Counted from the stretch's first letter, positions 1 through 7,125 are shown. The stretch: DNA of 37,900 nt from Lachnospiraceae bacterium (GCA_021199235.1 JAJQIL010000091.1:1-37900); one strand, 5' to 3'. Notes: a model not told the origin generated them from the letters alone. Program-made: numbers and translations.

Positions 1-1
1 T

Positions 2-118
2 GAAATTGGTGGGAAAGTGATAGGATCAGTTCCGATTATTTTAACAATTTATTCCATTCTATTCCTTATTATTTTGCCCGTTCTGTATCAGGTATATCGA
101 AAGACTGAAATAAAATAA
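2..118 (+). CDS. C-terminal fragment of a membrane protein, possibly an ABC permease
   Basis: An open frame enters from the left edge and stops at a TAA at 116-118, giving 38 residues. Almost all of it is one hydrophobic helix (from VPIILTIYS to LIILPVLY) followed by a short basic tail (YRKTEIK), as at the C-terminus of a permease with its last helix ending in the cytosol. Tn916/Tn1549-type elements often carry ABC transporter genes near xis and int, so a transporter permease is a reasonable guess, but 38 residues cannot prove the family. It ends one base before the frame that holds the xis remnant. Confidence 0.35.
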   Translation, partial: EIGGKVIGSVPIILTIYSILFLIILPVLYQVYRKTEIK

Positions 119-322
119 GAACCAATATCAAAGGGTATAAAAAAGTACAATAAGCTTTGTCCCATTGAGGAAGCGTCAAAATATTTTCGTATCGGAGAAA
201 ACAAGCTACGGAAACTTGCAGAAGAAAATCCGGCTGCCGGGTGGGTTATTATGAACGGCAACCGTATTCAGATCAAGCGCAAGCAGTTTGAAAAAATTAT
301 TGATACTCTGGACGTGATTTAG
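119..322 (+). pseudogene. xis: Start-less Tn916-type excisionase (xis) remnant
   Basis: From about 167 to the TAG at 320-322 the frame reads like the body of Tn916 Xis: [20 protein letters not shown], then a segment with [20 protein letters not shown] and a short end. In Tn916 this small winged-helix protein bends the element ends so that Int can excise it. Here the residues before EEASKYF do not match the usual N-terminus, and no ATG, GTG or TTG occurs in this frame between the preceding in-frame stop (116-118) and the conserved body; an ATT at 164 is the only rare candidate. I read it as 5'-truncated and fused to foreign upstream DNA. The internal methionine at WVIM lies too late to give a functional protein. 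Confidence 0.7.
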
Positions 323-332
323 TGATGAAAAC

Positions 333-374
333 GAGCCTTGAATATGCTATACTATGAGTAGCGTATCAAGGCTC
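333..374 (+). promoter_or_regulatory. Inverted repeat between xis and int
   Basis: GAGCCTTGA at 333-341 pairs perfectly with TCAAGGCTC at 366-374, with a small inner GCTA/TAGC stem in the loop. It ends 26 bases before the integrase start. A hairpin in the xis-int spacer is a common feature of Tn916-type elements. It could act as an attenuator or protect message ends; the T-run after it is only three bases, so it is not a strong terminator. Confidence 0.5.
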
Positions 375-400
375 TTTCCGTCTGGAAAGGAGCAAATGCT

Positions 401-1594
401 ATGTCGGAAAAAAGACGGGACAGCAAAAATCGTATTTTGCGTTCGGGAGAGAGCCAGAGAAAAGACGGAAGATACGCTTACAAATATACGGACACTTTTG
501 GAAAACCGCAATTTGTTTATGCTTGGAAGTTAGTACCTACGGACAAGACCCCTGCCGGAAAGAGGGACGATATTTCACTCCGGGAAAAGGAGAAAGAAAT
601 CCAGAAAGACCTTGACGACGGGATTGACCCTATCGGTAAAAAAATGACCGTTTGCCAACTGTACGCAAAGGTTATCAAGTACCGGGGAAATGTCCGGCAG
701 AACACAAAGAACGGACGCAAGCGGCTAATGACTATTCTCGAACAAGACCCTATCGGCGGGTGCAGCATTGACAGTATTAAAATGTCTGACGCTAAAGAGT
801 GGGCTTTGAGAATGAAAGAAAAGGGACTGGCTTATAAGACTATCAGCAATGATAAGCGTTCTCTGAAAGCAGCTTTTTATGTTGCCATGCAGGACGACTA
901 TATCAGAAAAAAACCCTTTGACTTCCAGTTAAACGAAGTGATTGAAGATGATACCGAGCCAAAGGTGCCTTTATCGCCGGAACAGGAAGAAAGCCTTTTA
1001 TCCTTTATGCAGCAAGACACCGTTTATCAGAAATATTATGATGAGGTGGTTATCCTGCTTGGGACAGGGCTACGCATTTCCGAGCTATGCGGGCTGAATG
1101 ATACCGTACTTGACTTTGACGAGCGCGTAATCACGGTAGACCACCAACTGTTGAAAGACACAGAAATTGGCTACTATATCGAAACGCCAAAGACCCAGAG
1201 CGGTATTCGACAAATCCCCATGAGTGAGGACGTGTATCAAGCGTTACGGCGCGTGGTAGAAAAGCGAAAAGGTGCAAAGCAGACTGAGATTGACGGGTAC
1301 AGCAATTTCCTGTTCCTCAACCGGGACGGCAAGCCACAAACGGCTTCCAACTATGACAATATGTTCCGGGGGCTTGCGAAGAAGTATAACAAGTGCCATG
1401 AGGAAGCATTACCAAACATTATGACCCCTCATACCTGCAGCCACACATTCTGCACCAAATTAGCAAATGCCGGAATGAACCCGAAAGCCTTACAGTATAT
1501 CATGGGACATTCCAACATTACCATGACGCTGAACTATTACGCACACGCCACTTTCTCATCAGCGAAAGCGGAAATGGAACGTCTGGCAGCCTAA
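401..1594 (+). CDS. int: Tn916-family tyrosine recombinase with a substituted catalytic arginine
   Basis: The 397-residue protein follows Tn916 Int along its whole length: an N-terminal arm-binding domain (MSEKRRD, GESQRKDGRYAYKY), a SAM-like core-binding domain near 90-170, and the tyrosine-recombinase catalytic domain from about 190. Active-site residues visible are Arg225 in TGLRISELCGL, Lys264 in TPKTQSG, His344, His370 in MGHSNITM and Tyr379 in LNYYAHA. The box II motif, normally His-x-x-Arg, reads HTCSH: position 347 is Ser, codon AGC, one base from the CGC arginine codon. That Arg is needed for strand cleavage in this family, so the enzyme is probably inactive. AAAGGAG at 386-392 supports the start. 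Together with the xis remnant this marks a dead element end; no att sites could be assigned. Confidence 0.93.
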   Translation: MSEKRRDSKNRILRSGESQRKDGRYAYKYTDTFGKPQFVYAWKLVPTDKTPAGKRDDISLREKEKEIQKDLDDGIDPIGKKMTVCQLYAKVIKYRGNVRQNTKNGRKRLMTILEQDPIGGCSIDSIKMSDAKEWALRMKEKGLAYKTISNDKRSLKAAFYVAMQDDYIRKKPFDFQLNEVIEDDTEPKVPLSPEQEESLLSFMQQDTVYQKYYDEVVILLGTGLRISELCGLNDTVLDFDERVITVDHQLLKDTEIGYYIETPKTQSGIRQIPMSEDVYQALRRVVEKRKGAKQTEIDGYSNFLFLNRDGKPQTASNYDNMFRGLAKKYNKCHEEALPNIMTPHTCSHTFCTKLANAGMNPKALQYIMGHSNITMTLNYYAHATFSSAKAEMERLAA

Positions 1595-1777
1595 CGGCAG
1601 AGCGAGTTTACTACTCGATTTACTACTGTTGAGGACGAAATGATAAAGAAATATGAGCGTATATGTGAGTTTCTTCCGTAAAGAAAAACGCCGGAAAGCC
1701 TGTAAAATCAGGCTATACCGGCATATAAGAACTTCTAAGAGATAATCAAAAATCATATAGAATTTTAAATTAATAGT
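1595..1777. other. AT-rich spacer behind int, probable element end
   Basis: This spacer has no convincing gene. It holds a short repeated motif (TTTACTACT at 1609-1617 and TTTACTACTG at 1619-1628) directly behind the integrase and the hairpin described separately. In Tn916-like elements the right end lies within a few hundred bases of int, so the element boundary is probably in this stretch or just beyond. I could not see a direct repeat that would define it. Confidence 0.4.
1680..1722 (-). terminator. Nested hairpin followed by a T-run on the minus strand
   Basis: GCCGG (1690-1694) pairs with CCGGC (718-722 of the same kilobase, i.e. 1718-1722), and inside it AGCCTG (1697-1702) pairs with CAGGCT (1709-1714). 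Read on the minus strand the hairpin is followed by GTTTTTCTTT, a good intrinsic terminator for the minus-strand genes at 1930-2879. On the plus strand no T-run follows. Confidence 0.6.
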
Positions 1778-1945
1778 TTATAATTTAATGTTCTCTATTA
1801 CCGCTGCAATTTTTGCTGCAATATCTTCATGCAGATAAACGGGATTCAGCTTTTTCTTAGAGTATTTTAAATAACTGCCAGTGGTAATCTTTACCAGTGC
1901 TGAATTGCTTCCGAAGGAACTGCCTGGCCTTAAATATGGTAAAAC
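1778..1945 (-). pseudogene. Out-of-frame 55-codon coding-like fragment
   Basis: On the minus strand, in a different frame from the ATP-binding gene that ends at 1930, the sequence stays open for 55 codons between a TGA (1946-1948) and a TAA (1778-1780). The residues look protein-like: FGSNSALVKITTG, YSKKKLNPVYL, HEDIAAKIAAVIE. This could be the tail of the upstream protein after a frameshift, or the end of another lost gene. There is no start codon with a ribosome site. I do not recognise the family. Confidence 0.25.
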
Positions 1946-2373
1946 TCATGATAAATCTGCTTTAATCCGGCATACTTTCCTGAAAGACGAATACCATAGA
2001 TTTCTTCAATGCTATATGGAAGATTCGGGAGCCCTTCTCGTGTTACAAGTACATAGTAATTATCAGAATCACGTACTGCTTCTGCAAATTCATTCGTTGG
2101 AAGAAACGCATTGTCTTCATCGATGAAGACAATAGCCTCATGGATTGTGGTAAGAATGGTTTTCCAGTCTTTACCGCCAAGAGTCCTGCATAGACAGTCA
2201 CATCTAAGCTCTATGCCGCTGTCCGTGCCGGATTCATAAAACTCTCCAATCATTTCGGCCAGAGTTGTTTTTCTTGTGGCGCTGTCTCCCTTGAGGATAG
2301 TGATATTTCTTCTTAATGTAAAATTATACCTTGCATTTGCGTTGGATATGATGACACGATGGCTTCCCTTCAT
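1930..2373 (-). CDS. Small ATP-binding-like protein with an altered P-loop
   Basis: The protein of 147 residues starts at MKGSHRVIIS. Its P-loop region reads LKGDSATRKTTL at about 28-38. The usual form in a GxxxxGKT loop would have Gly at residue 34; here it is Arg, codon AGA (plus-strand TCT at 2272-2274), one transition away from GGA. A Walker B-like strand, IVFIDEDNAF, lies near residue 95, followed by a conserved-looking segment with YYVLVTREGLPNLPYS and IRLSGKYAGLKQIY. I recall this protein type as a partner of DUF4869 genes in mobile regions of Firmicutes; its role is unknown. A GTG at 2421 extends the frame, but the purine-rich stretch before 2373 makes the ATG more likely. It may be inactivated, like the neighbouring integrase, and it may also be cut short at the 3' end. 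Confidence 0.6.
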   Translation of the reverse strand: MKGSHRVIISNANARYNFTLRRNITILKGDSATRKTTLAEMIGEFYESGTDSGIELRCDCLCRTLGGKDWKTILTTIHEAIVFIDEDNAFLPTNEFAEAVRDSDNYYVLVTREGLPNLPYSIEEIYGIRLSGKYAGLKQIYHEFYHI

Positions 2374-2438
2374 AATACGCTCTCTTTCATTATGAAAAAA
2401 TATAACTGTCGGCACATTCACAGTTACAAAATATCTGC

Positions 2439-2879
2439 TTAACGGACAATCATCCCGGCTATTGGTATAAGCTCATCCATGCTATGAACAAGCTGGTCAG
2501 TGTTCAGAATTTTTGCTGTAAATTCTTTTTCTCCGAAATCCATCAAGTGGCGAAGGTTTATGGTAATATCCTGTAAGCTTCCAATTTTTAAGATCCATTT
2601 TGCACAATTGTCTCCGCAGGCAGAAGCATTGAAAATCCTGTCTGGAGCTTTGTAAATGGAAATCAGTGTTTTTACGCCGCCGGATAATTCTCTTGGGCTG
2701 ATGGCGCCGAGAACAGGAGAGTCTATAATTCGCGAACCCAGAACGGTTGATTTATCTACATCCTGAATCATTTCTTTGGATAAAGCATCCGTAATCCATT
2801 CATCGGTATAAGAATTTTTAAAATAAATAATGGGGTTATAAATTGCCTGCGGCATATCTCCATAATAAATGGACAACAT
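2439..2879 (-). CDS. DUF4869 domain protein
   Basis: The 146-residue protein begins MLSIYYGDMPQAIYN and contains the block ESPVLG-like 'DSPVLGAISPREL', then SGGVKTLISIY, NASACGDNCAKWIL and INLRHLMDFGE, which I associate with the DUF4869 family. Function is not known. The start at 2879 is fixed by AGGAGG on the minus strand (plus 2889-2894), nine bases upstream; an in-frame codon further upstream has no such site. It precedes the ATP-binding gene on the same strand by 65 bases, so the two probably form a two-gene operon. The pair lies between the integrase and the spore genes and is AT-richer than what follows, which fits acquisition with the mobile element. Confidence 0.7.
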   Translation of the reverse strand: MLSIYYGDMPQAIYNPIIYFKNSYTDEWITDALSKEMIQDVDKSTVLGSRIIDSPVLGAISPRELSGGVKTLISIYKAPDRIFNASACGDNCAKWILKIGSLQDITINLRHLMDFGEKEFTAKILNTDQLVHSMDELIPIAGMIVR

Positions 2880-2909
2880 ATATGAGAACCTCCTCATGCG
2901 CCTGTGCAT

Positions 2910-2984
2910 ATATTATCGAGCGGCAGCTCGTTCGCGCCAGGCGCAGACAGCGTAAGCTGTCATGATTCCTTATGCGCCTGTGCG
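2910..2984 (+). repeat. 75-bp multi-hairpin intergenic repeat, copy A
   Basis: The segment contains four palindromes in a row: CGAGC/GCTCG, GCGCC/GGCGC, GACAGC/GCTGTC and ATGCGC/GCGCAT. It recurs almost base for base, in reverse orientation, at 22282-22357; I see only about two to three differences. Copy A lies directly upstream of the DUF4869 gene and between it and spoVAD. The structure resembles REP/BIME-like or MITE-like intergenic elements. Confidence 0.85.
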
Positions 2985-3070
2985 CATATTATAGCGGTTT
3001 TCCTGCAAAATAACAATACATATTTTCCCCGGAAGTGGGGATGCTATTAGGAAAGAAAACCAGAGAAAGC

Positions 3071-3121
3071 GTAATGATTCAGAACGGGGCTTCGCATCTG
3101 TTGCGGAGACCGTACGAAAAC
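3071..3121 (+). repeat. Diverged copy of the GTAA..ATTCAG repeat family
   Basis: The stretch begins GTAATGATTCAG and ends CGTACGAAAAC. It aligns without major gaps to 15103-15153, sharing ATTCAG, CTTCGCA, TGCG-AG and GAAAAC blocks, including a hairpin CTTCGCA/TGCGGAG. It lies just upstream of spoVAD. Confidence 0.5.
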
Positions 3122-3153
3122 ATTTAACAGGAGAGAGCACAGGAGGATGTCAT

Positions 3154-4167
3154 ATGATCAATCAGATGGCGGGCAGCCGGAGCATGGAATTTCAGAATGC
3201 GCCGTATATTATCAGTGCAGCTTCAATAGTGGGGCCGAAGGAAGAAGAGGGGCCGCTGGGCGGCCTCTTTGATCTGGCAGCGCCCGAGGCGGAATTCGGG
3301 GAGGATACCTGGGAGAAGGCGGAGAGTACGATGCAGAAGGAGGCTCTGCAGACGGCGATCGGAAAGGCGCAGCTGGAAATGTGTCAGGTACGTTATCTCT
3401 TTGGCGGCGATCTGCTGGCGCAGCTTATCGCCACTTCATTCGGAAACGGCGATACGGAGATTCCGCTGTTTGGACTGTACGGGGCGTGTTCGACCTGCGG
3501 TGAGTCCCTGATGCTGGCCGCAATGACAGTGGCCGGCGGTTATGCAGACTATGCGGCGGCGGTCACATCCAGCCATTTCGGGAGCGCCGAGAAGGAGTTC
3601 CGTTTTCCCCTGGGGTACGGGAATCAGCGTCCTCTTTCAGCTTCCTGGACGGTTACGGGAAGCGGTGCCTTTGTACTGTCCTCCCGAAGCGGCCGCGTGC
3701 GGGTGCGCGGCGCGACACCGGGGCGTATCGTGGACATGGGCGTCCGCGACAACATGAATATGGGCGCCTGTATGGCGCCGGCGGCAGGGGATACGATCTG
3801 CAGGAATCTGGAGGATTTTCATTTGCAGCCCAAAGATTATGATCAGATCATCACGGGCGATCTGGGTTATATCGGACAGCATATCCTGTTCGATCTGATG
3901 AAGGAGAGAGGCCTGGATATTTCGGATCGCCATATGGACTGCGGGATTGAGATTTATGATAAAGAGAAGCAGGATACGCACGCGGGCGGGAGCGGCTGCG
4001 GCTGTTCGGCGGTTGTGCTGGCATCTTACATTCTGCCGAAGCTGGAATCCGGCGAGTGGAAGCGGGTGCTGTTCGTGCCGACCGGAGCGCTGCTCTCCAA
4101 GGTCAGCTTTAACGAGGGGCAGACGGTGCCGGGTATCGCGCATGCGGTGATACTAGAGCATGTATAA
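3154..4167 (+). CDS. spoVAD: Stage V sporulation protein AD
   Basis: SpoVAD binds dipicolinic acid and, with the SpoVA membrane proteins, moves Ca-DPA into the forespore and out on germination. The 337-residue length matches the family. It has the thiolase-like fold sequence of SpoVAD: NAPYIISAASIVGPKE near the N-terminus, YGACSTCGESLMLA at about 110-123, TSSHFGSAEKEFRFP, a GDLGYIGQ turn and the GGSGCGCSAVVLAS segment near 275. The ATG has AGGAGG at 3141-3146. spoVAE follows, with its own start about 90 bases after this stop. spoVAC, which usually comes first in the operon, is not found upstream in this window; the upstream side is repeat and mobile DNA. A forespore promoter could not be assigned. 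Confidence 0.95.
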   Translation: MINQMAGSRSMEFQNAPYIISAASIVGPKEEEGPLGGLFDLAAPEAEFGEDTWEKAESTMQKEALQTAIGKAQLEMCQVRYLFGGDLLAQLIATSFGNGDTEIPLFGLYGACSTCGESLMLAAMTVAGGYADYAAAVTSSHFGSAEKEFRFPLGYGNQRPLSASWTVTGSGAFVLSSRSGRVRVRGATPGRIVDMGVRDNMNMGACMAPAAGDTICRNLEDFHLQPKDYDQIITGDLGYIGQHILFDLMKERGLDISDRHMDCGIEIYDKEKQDTHAGGSGCGCSAVVLASYILPKLESGEWKRVLFVPTGALLSKVSFNEGQTVPGIAHAVILEHV

Positions 4168-4243
4168 CAGTTCTGAACAGCAGCACCAGGAAAATACAGA
4201 CTTTGCAGATTTATCTGCGAAAGGCTGTAGAAGGTTTTCTTTT
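4168..4243 (+). repeat. Half-copy of the 171-bp element between spoVAD and spoVAE
   Basis: This spacer aligns with the left part of the element at 11571-11741: AACAGCAGCA, a GAAAA block, CAGAC, an identical 16-base palindromic core (4203-4218 and 11607-11622, containing GCAGAT/ATCTGC), then AA-GG and TTTTC. As in the other copy it starts directly behind a stop codon. Its end lies at the ribosome site of spoVAE. Confidence 0.6.
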
Positions 4244-4255
4244 GGAGGAGCGATT

Positions 4256-4612
4256 ATGGATTACATCAATGCATTCTGGGTGGGCGGGCTGATCTGCGCC
4301 CTTGTCCAGATCTTACTGGAAAAAACAAAGCTGATGCCGGGGCGCGTGATGGTGATTCTGGTATGCCTTGGCGCGGTGCTTGGATCCGTTGGATTATATG
4401 ATAAGCTGATTGATTTTGCCGGGGCAGGGGCATCCGTGCCGCTTCTGGGTTTTGGAAATACCCTTTGGAAAGGCGTAAAGGATGCAATCGACGATCACGG
4501 ATTTCTGGGACTGTTCGAGGGCGGTTTGAAAGCGAGCGCGGTCGGGATCAGCGCGGCGCTGATTTTTTCCTATATCGCGAGCTGGATCTTTAAGCCGAAG
4601 ATGAAAGAGTAA
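4256..4612 (+). CDS. spoVAE: Stage V sporulation protein AE (SpoVAEb type)
   Basis: The 118-residue membrane protein begins MDYINAFWVGGLICALVQIL, runs through LMPGRVMVILVCLGAVLG, has the conserved PLLGFGNTLWKGV loop and ends with a helix before FKPKMKE. These are hallmarks of SpoVAE, a small hydrophobic partner of SpoVAC and SpoVAD in the Ca-DPA channel of the spore inner membrane. GGAGGAG at 4244-4250 fixes the start; a longer reading back to 4160 would overlap spoVAD and adds a non-conserved segment encoded by the repeat. It is probably co-transcribed with spoVAD in the forespore. Confidence 0.93.
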   Translation: MDYINAFWVGGLICALVQILLEKTKLMPGRVMVILVCLGAVLGSVGLYDKLIDFAGAGASVPLLGFGNTLWKGVKDAIDDHGFLGLFEGGLKASAVGISAALIFSYIASWIFKPKMKE

Positions 4613-4666
4613 AGCATGGGCGATTTACAGTAAAGACAGAGGACAACAGCAAATAATCATATTTTC

Positions 4667-4765
4667 GGGACTGCATAAAGAAAAGTCCCTCATATTTTTG
4701 GGACTTCGCGAATAAAAGTCCCTCATTTTTTTGAAAGAACACTTGAAAAGTCCCTCATTTTTTTG
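4667..4765 (+). repeat. Array of three 20-bp direct repeats upstream of the ATPase gene
   Basis: AAAAGTCCCTCATTTTTTTG occurs at 4714-4733 and 4746-4765, with a near copy (one to two changes) at 4681-4700. The spacing is 33 and 32 bases, close to three helix turns. Reverse copies of the core, GGGACT at 4667 and GGGACTT at 4700-4706, also occur, so AAGTCCC/GGGACTT hairpins are possible. The array ends 33 bases before the ATPase start. It looks like an operator or a processing array specific to this gene; no known motif matches. Confidence 0.75.
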
Positions 4766-4798
4766 TATACTTCCTGTGTGGAAGGAGGCGTACAGGAA

Positions 4799-6139
4799 AT
4801 GATTTATCTGCAAAGAAAGATCGACAGCTACCTTTTGGAATGGAAGAATACGCCGGATCACAATCCGTTGATCGTAAAAGGATCCAGACAGGTCGGAAAG
4901 ACGGAGTCTATCCTGCGCTTTGGCAAAGCGAATTATGAAAATGTGGTTTCTGTTAATTTTGTGGAGGAACCAAAGTACAGACTGATCTGTGAGGATGGTT
5001 ATAAGACGGACAGCATTATAAAAAATATTTCCCGGATTGATCCGGAGAAAAAGTTTCGTGAAGGGAATACGCTGATTTTTTTTGACGAAATACAGGACTT
5101 TCCGGATATCGCTACCTCATTGAAGTTTTTTAAGCTGGACGGACGCTTTGATGTGATATGCAGCGGATCGCTTCTGGGCATTTCTTACAAACGGATTGAG
5201 AGCAACAGTGTAGGTTACAAGACCGATTATGAAATGTTCTCGCTGGATTTTGAGGAATTTCTTCTGGCGAAAGGCTACGGTGCCCGGACTGTGGAGGAAA
5301 TGCTTATCCACATGAAGGAGCAGGCGCCTTTTTCACAGCTGGAAATGTCTGTATATGGGGAATTATTTCTGGATTACTGCATTCTGGGAGGGATGCCGGC
5401 GGTCGTCAGGGAATATATAGAAAAAGGCACATTTGAGGGAACGTTGGGGATTCAGCGGCAGCTGATTGAAGATTACAGAGAGGATATCCGCAAATACGCG
5501 GAAGGGATGGATCAGACAAGGATTCTGAATGTCTTTAATCAGATTCCGGCGCAGCTGGCTAAAGACAATAAGAAGTTTCAGATTTCCAAAATTGCAAAGG
5601 ACGCCAGATTCAAAGATTATCGGGGATGCATTGAATGGCTGGAGAGCGCCGGACTGATCAATGTGTGTTATTGTCTGAACTATCCGGAGCTTCCGCTGAA
5701 GGGAAATTATGACGAAACAAAATACAAGATTTATTTTCGGGATTCCGGACTGCTGGTAGCCATGCTGGACGATGAAGCGCAGGAAGATCTAAGAGCAAAT
5801 AAAAACCTTGGTGTATATAAAGGTGCGCTCTATGAGAATATTGTGGGTGAAGCGCTTGTAAAAAGCGGGTATTCTCTCTATTACTATAAGCGGGAGAATT
5901 CCACGCTGGAGGAGGATTTTTTTGTGAGGACGAAAAAAAGCCTGCTTCCGGTGGAAGTGAAAGCGACCAATGGAATGGCAAAGTCCCTTCGCAACCTGAT
6001 CCGGAGTGAGAATTATTCAGATATCAGGTTCGGAATCAAGCTGACGGCAGGAAATATTGGTTTCAGCGATAATATTTATACGTTTCCGTATTTCTGCGCT
6101 TTCCTTCTGAGACGATATCTGGCGGATGTGGCATGGTAA
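4799..6139 (+). CDS. AAA ATPase with DUF4143 C-terminal domain
   Basis: The 446-residue protein has an AAA_14-type ATPase domain: Walker A GSRQVGKT at 28-35, Walker B LIFFDEIQDFPD near 93-102 and a sensor-like CSGSLLG near 130. The second half is DUF4143-like, ending with EEDFFVR and LLPVEVKA (near 375-388), the pattern of a PD-(D/E)XK nuclease fold. Such proteins are frequent in anaerobes, occur as scattered single genes and have no settled function; links to mobile DNA or toxin-like systems are guesses. The start is set by AAGGAGG at 4782-4788. A terminator follows at 6176-6210, so the gene is its own unit. It is more AT-rich than the antiporter operon behind it, which fits transfer. Confidence 0.88.
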   Translation: MIYLQRKIDSYLLEWKNTPDHNPLIVKGSRQVGKTESILRFGKANYENVVSVNFVEEPKYRLICEDGYKTDSIIKNISRIDPEKKFREGNTLIFFDEIQDFPDIATSLKFFKLDGRFDVICSGSLLGISYKRIESNSVGYKTDYEMFSLDFEEFLLAKGYGARTVEEMLIHMKEQAPFSQLEMSVYGELFLDYCILGGMPAVVREYIEKGTFEGTLGIQRQLIEDYREDIRKYAEGMDQTRILNVFNQIPAQLAKDNKKFQISKIAKDARFKDYRGCIEWLESAGLINVCYCLNYPELPLKGNYDETKYKIYFRDSGLLVAMLDDEAQEDLRANKNLGVYKGALYENIVGEALVKSGYSLYYYKRENSTLEEDFFVRTKKSLLPVEVKATNGMAKSLRNLIRSENYSDIRFGIKLTAGNIGFSDNIYTFPYFCAFLLRRYLADVAW

Positions 6140-6175
6140 AAGCCATATGCGCCTTATATATTGACAGAAAACAAT

Positions 6176-6210
6176 CCGCCGATATGAATGCTTCATGTCG
6201 GCGGGTTTTT
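6176..6210 (+). terminator. Strong intrinsic terminator
   Basis: A 13-bp stem with one G-T pair (CCGCCGATATGAA against TTCATGTCGGCGG), a three-base loop and a following GTTTTT. It closes the ATPase unit and separates it from the antiporter operon. Confidence 0.9.
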
Positions 6211-6538
6211 GATGCGCAGAGCTGCGTAAGGAATTTTCCGGCTATTGCTGCTGGACGCAGCCCGCGCGGCGAGTAGGGAAAATCACCCTGCTCGATTGCG
6301 CAGAGCCGGGCAAGGTGTTTTGCGGCTAAAGCCGCAGAAAATAAAATCCATAAAAGTCTGTGAATAAAGCGCAGAAAGACGCCGTGCGTCCGGGACGAAA
6401 AATATCACAATAAACCTGAAAAAACGCCGGATAATATGTGTGAATTTCACTCTGGATTGAAATAGAAAAAAGAGATAAAATAAACGAAAAATTTGTGAAG
6501 AAATTGGTTCGGAAAGGTTAAAAAAGGGGGCGGCAACG
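6211..6538. other. Structured non-coding leader of the antiporter operon
   Basis: No gene is supported in these 328 bases. The first part holds several hairpins: CGCAG/CTGCG near 6214, GAGTAGGG/CCCTGCTC near 6270-6292, and TGCGGC-taaa-GCCGCA near 6321-6336 flanked by TTTT and AAAA. The rest is AT-rich and may carry the operon promoter, but no -35/-10 pair with proper spacing stood out. A GGGGG tract precedes the first antiporter gene. Confidence 0.4.
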
Positions 6539-7003
6539 GTGTATCTGCTGTACTTTATATTATGGATCATATATTTTGGCTCCGTGACGACAGAGAGCGT
6601 ATTGTTCGGGCTGGGGATCGCGGCAGCTATTTTTGCGTTTACCTGCGCGTTTCTCGACCACAGTATCAAAAAGGAGCTTAGTATTTACAGACGGCTGCCG
6701 GAGATGATTCATTATGTGTACGTGTTGGTATGCGAAATCGTAAAAGCAAACCTGGCAGTGATACATATGATCCTCTCTGAGGAAGAGGAATTGAAGCCGG
6801 TGCTGGTCGGCTTTCACTCGCAGCTTAAGACACCGACCGGGCGCGCGTTTCTTGCGAATGCGATTACACTGACGCCGGGGACGATCACGGTGTCTCTGGA
6901 AAATGAGGAGTATGTGGTTCACTGTCTGGACGAGGATCTGGCGGAAGGAATGGATACCTCCGTGTGCGCAAAGATGCTGGAGCGGCTGGAAGAAGACGCC
7001 TGA
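6539..7003 (+). CDS. mrpE: Na+/H+ antiporter subunit E
   Basis: The 154-residue protein fits the MrpE/MnhE family in length and pattern: two N-terminal membrane helices (LLYFILWIIYF, VLFGLGIAAAIFAF), a third at HYVYVLVCEIVKANLAVIHMIL, and a cytosolic domain with the family signature LANAITLTPGTITV near 120 and a CLDEDL tail. In Mrp complexes subunit E sits at the membrane beside F and G and is needed for assembly and transport. A GTG start at 6539 follows a G-rich ribosome site; no ATG lies close by. It is the first gene of an operon that runs to 17545. Confidence 0.9.
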   Translation: MYLLYFILWIIYFGSVTTESVLFGLGIAAAIFAFTCAFLDHSIKKELSIYRRLPEMIHYVYVLVCEIVKANLAVIHMILSEEEELKPVLVGFHSQLKTPTGRAFLANAITLTPGTITVSLENEEYVVHCLDEDLAEGMDTSVCAKMLERLEEDA

Positions 7004-7125
7004 AACGGAAGGCTTGAAGCTGAGAAATATTGTCTTTGGCAGAAGTATCTTTGTGAAAAAGAAATGCGGGAAACACAGCGAAACAGACTGTGTAGTGTGG
7101 AAGATTATGGAGAGGAGACGATAAC

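Noticed and set aside
3060-3153. Sigma-G promoter before spoVAD
   Set aside because: Some fragments resemble a forespore promoter, but no -35/-10 pair with proper spacing is convincing.
4667-4765. CRISPR array
   Set aside because: Three 20-bp units with 12-13-base gaps are too short and too few, and no cas genes are present.
6430-6510. Promoter for the antiporter operon (TTGAAA..TAAAAT)
   Set aside because: The spacer is only 13 bases, too short for sigma-A.
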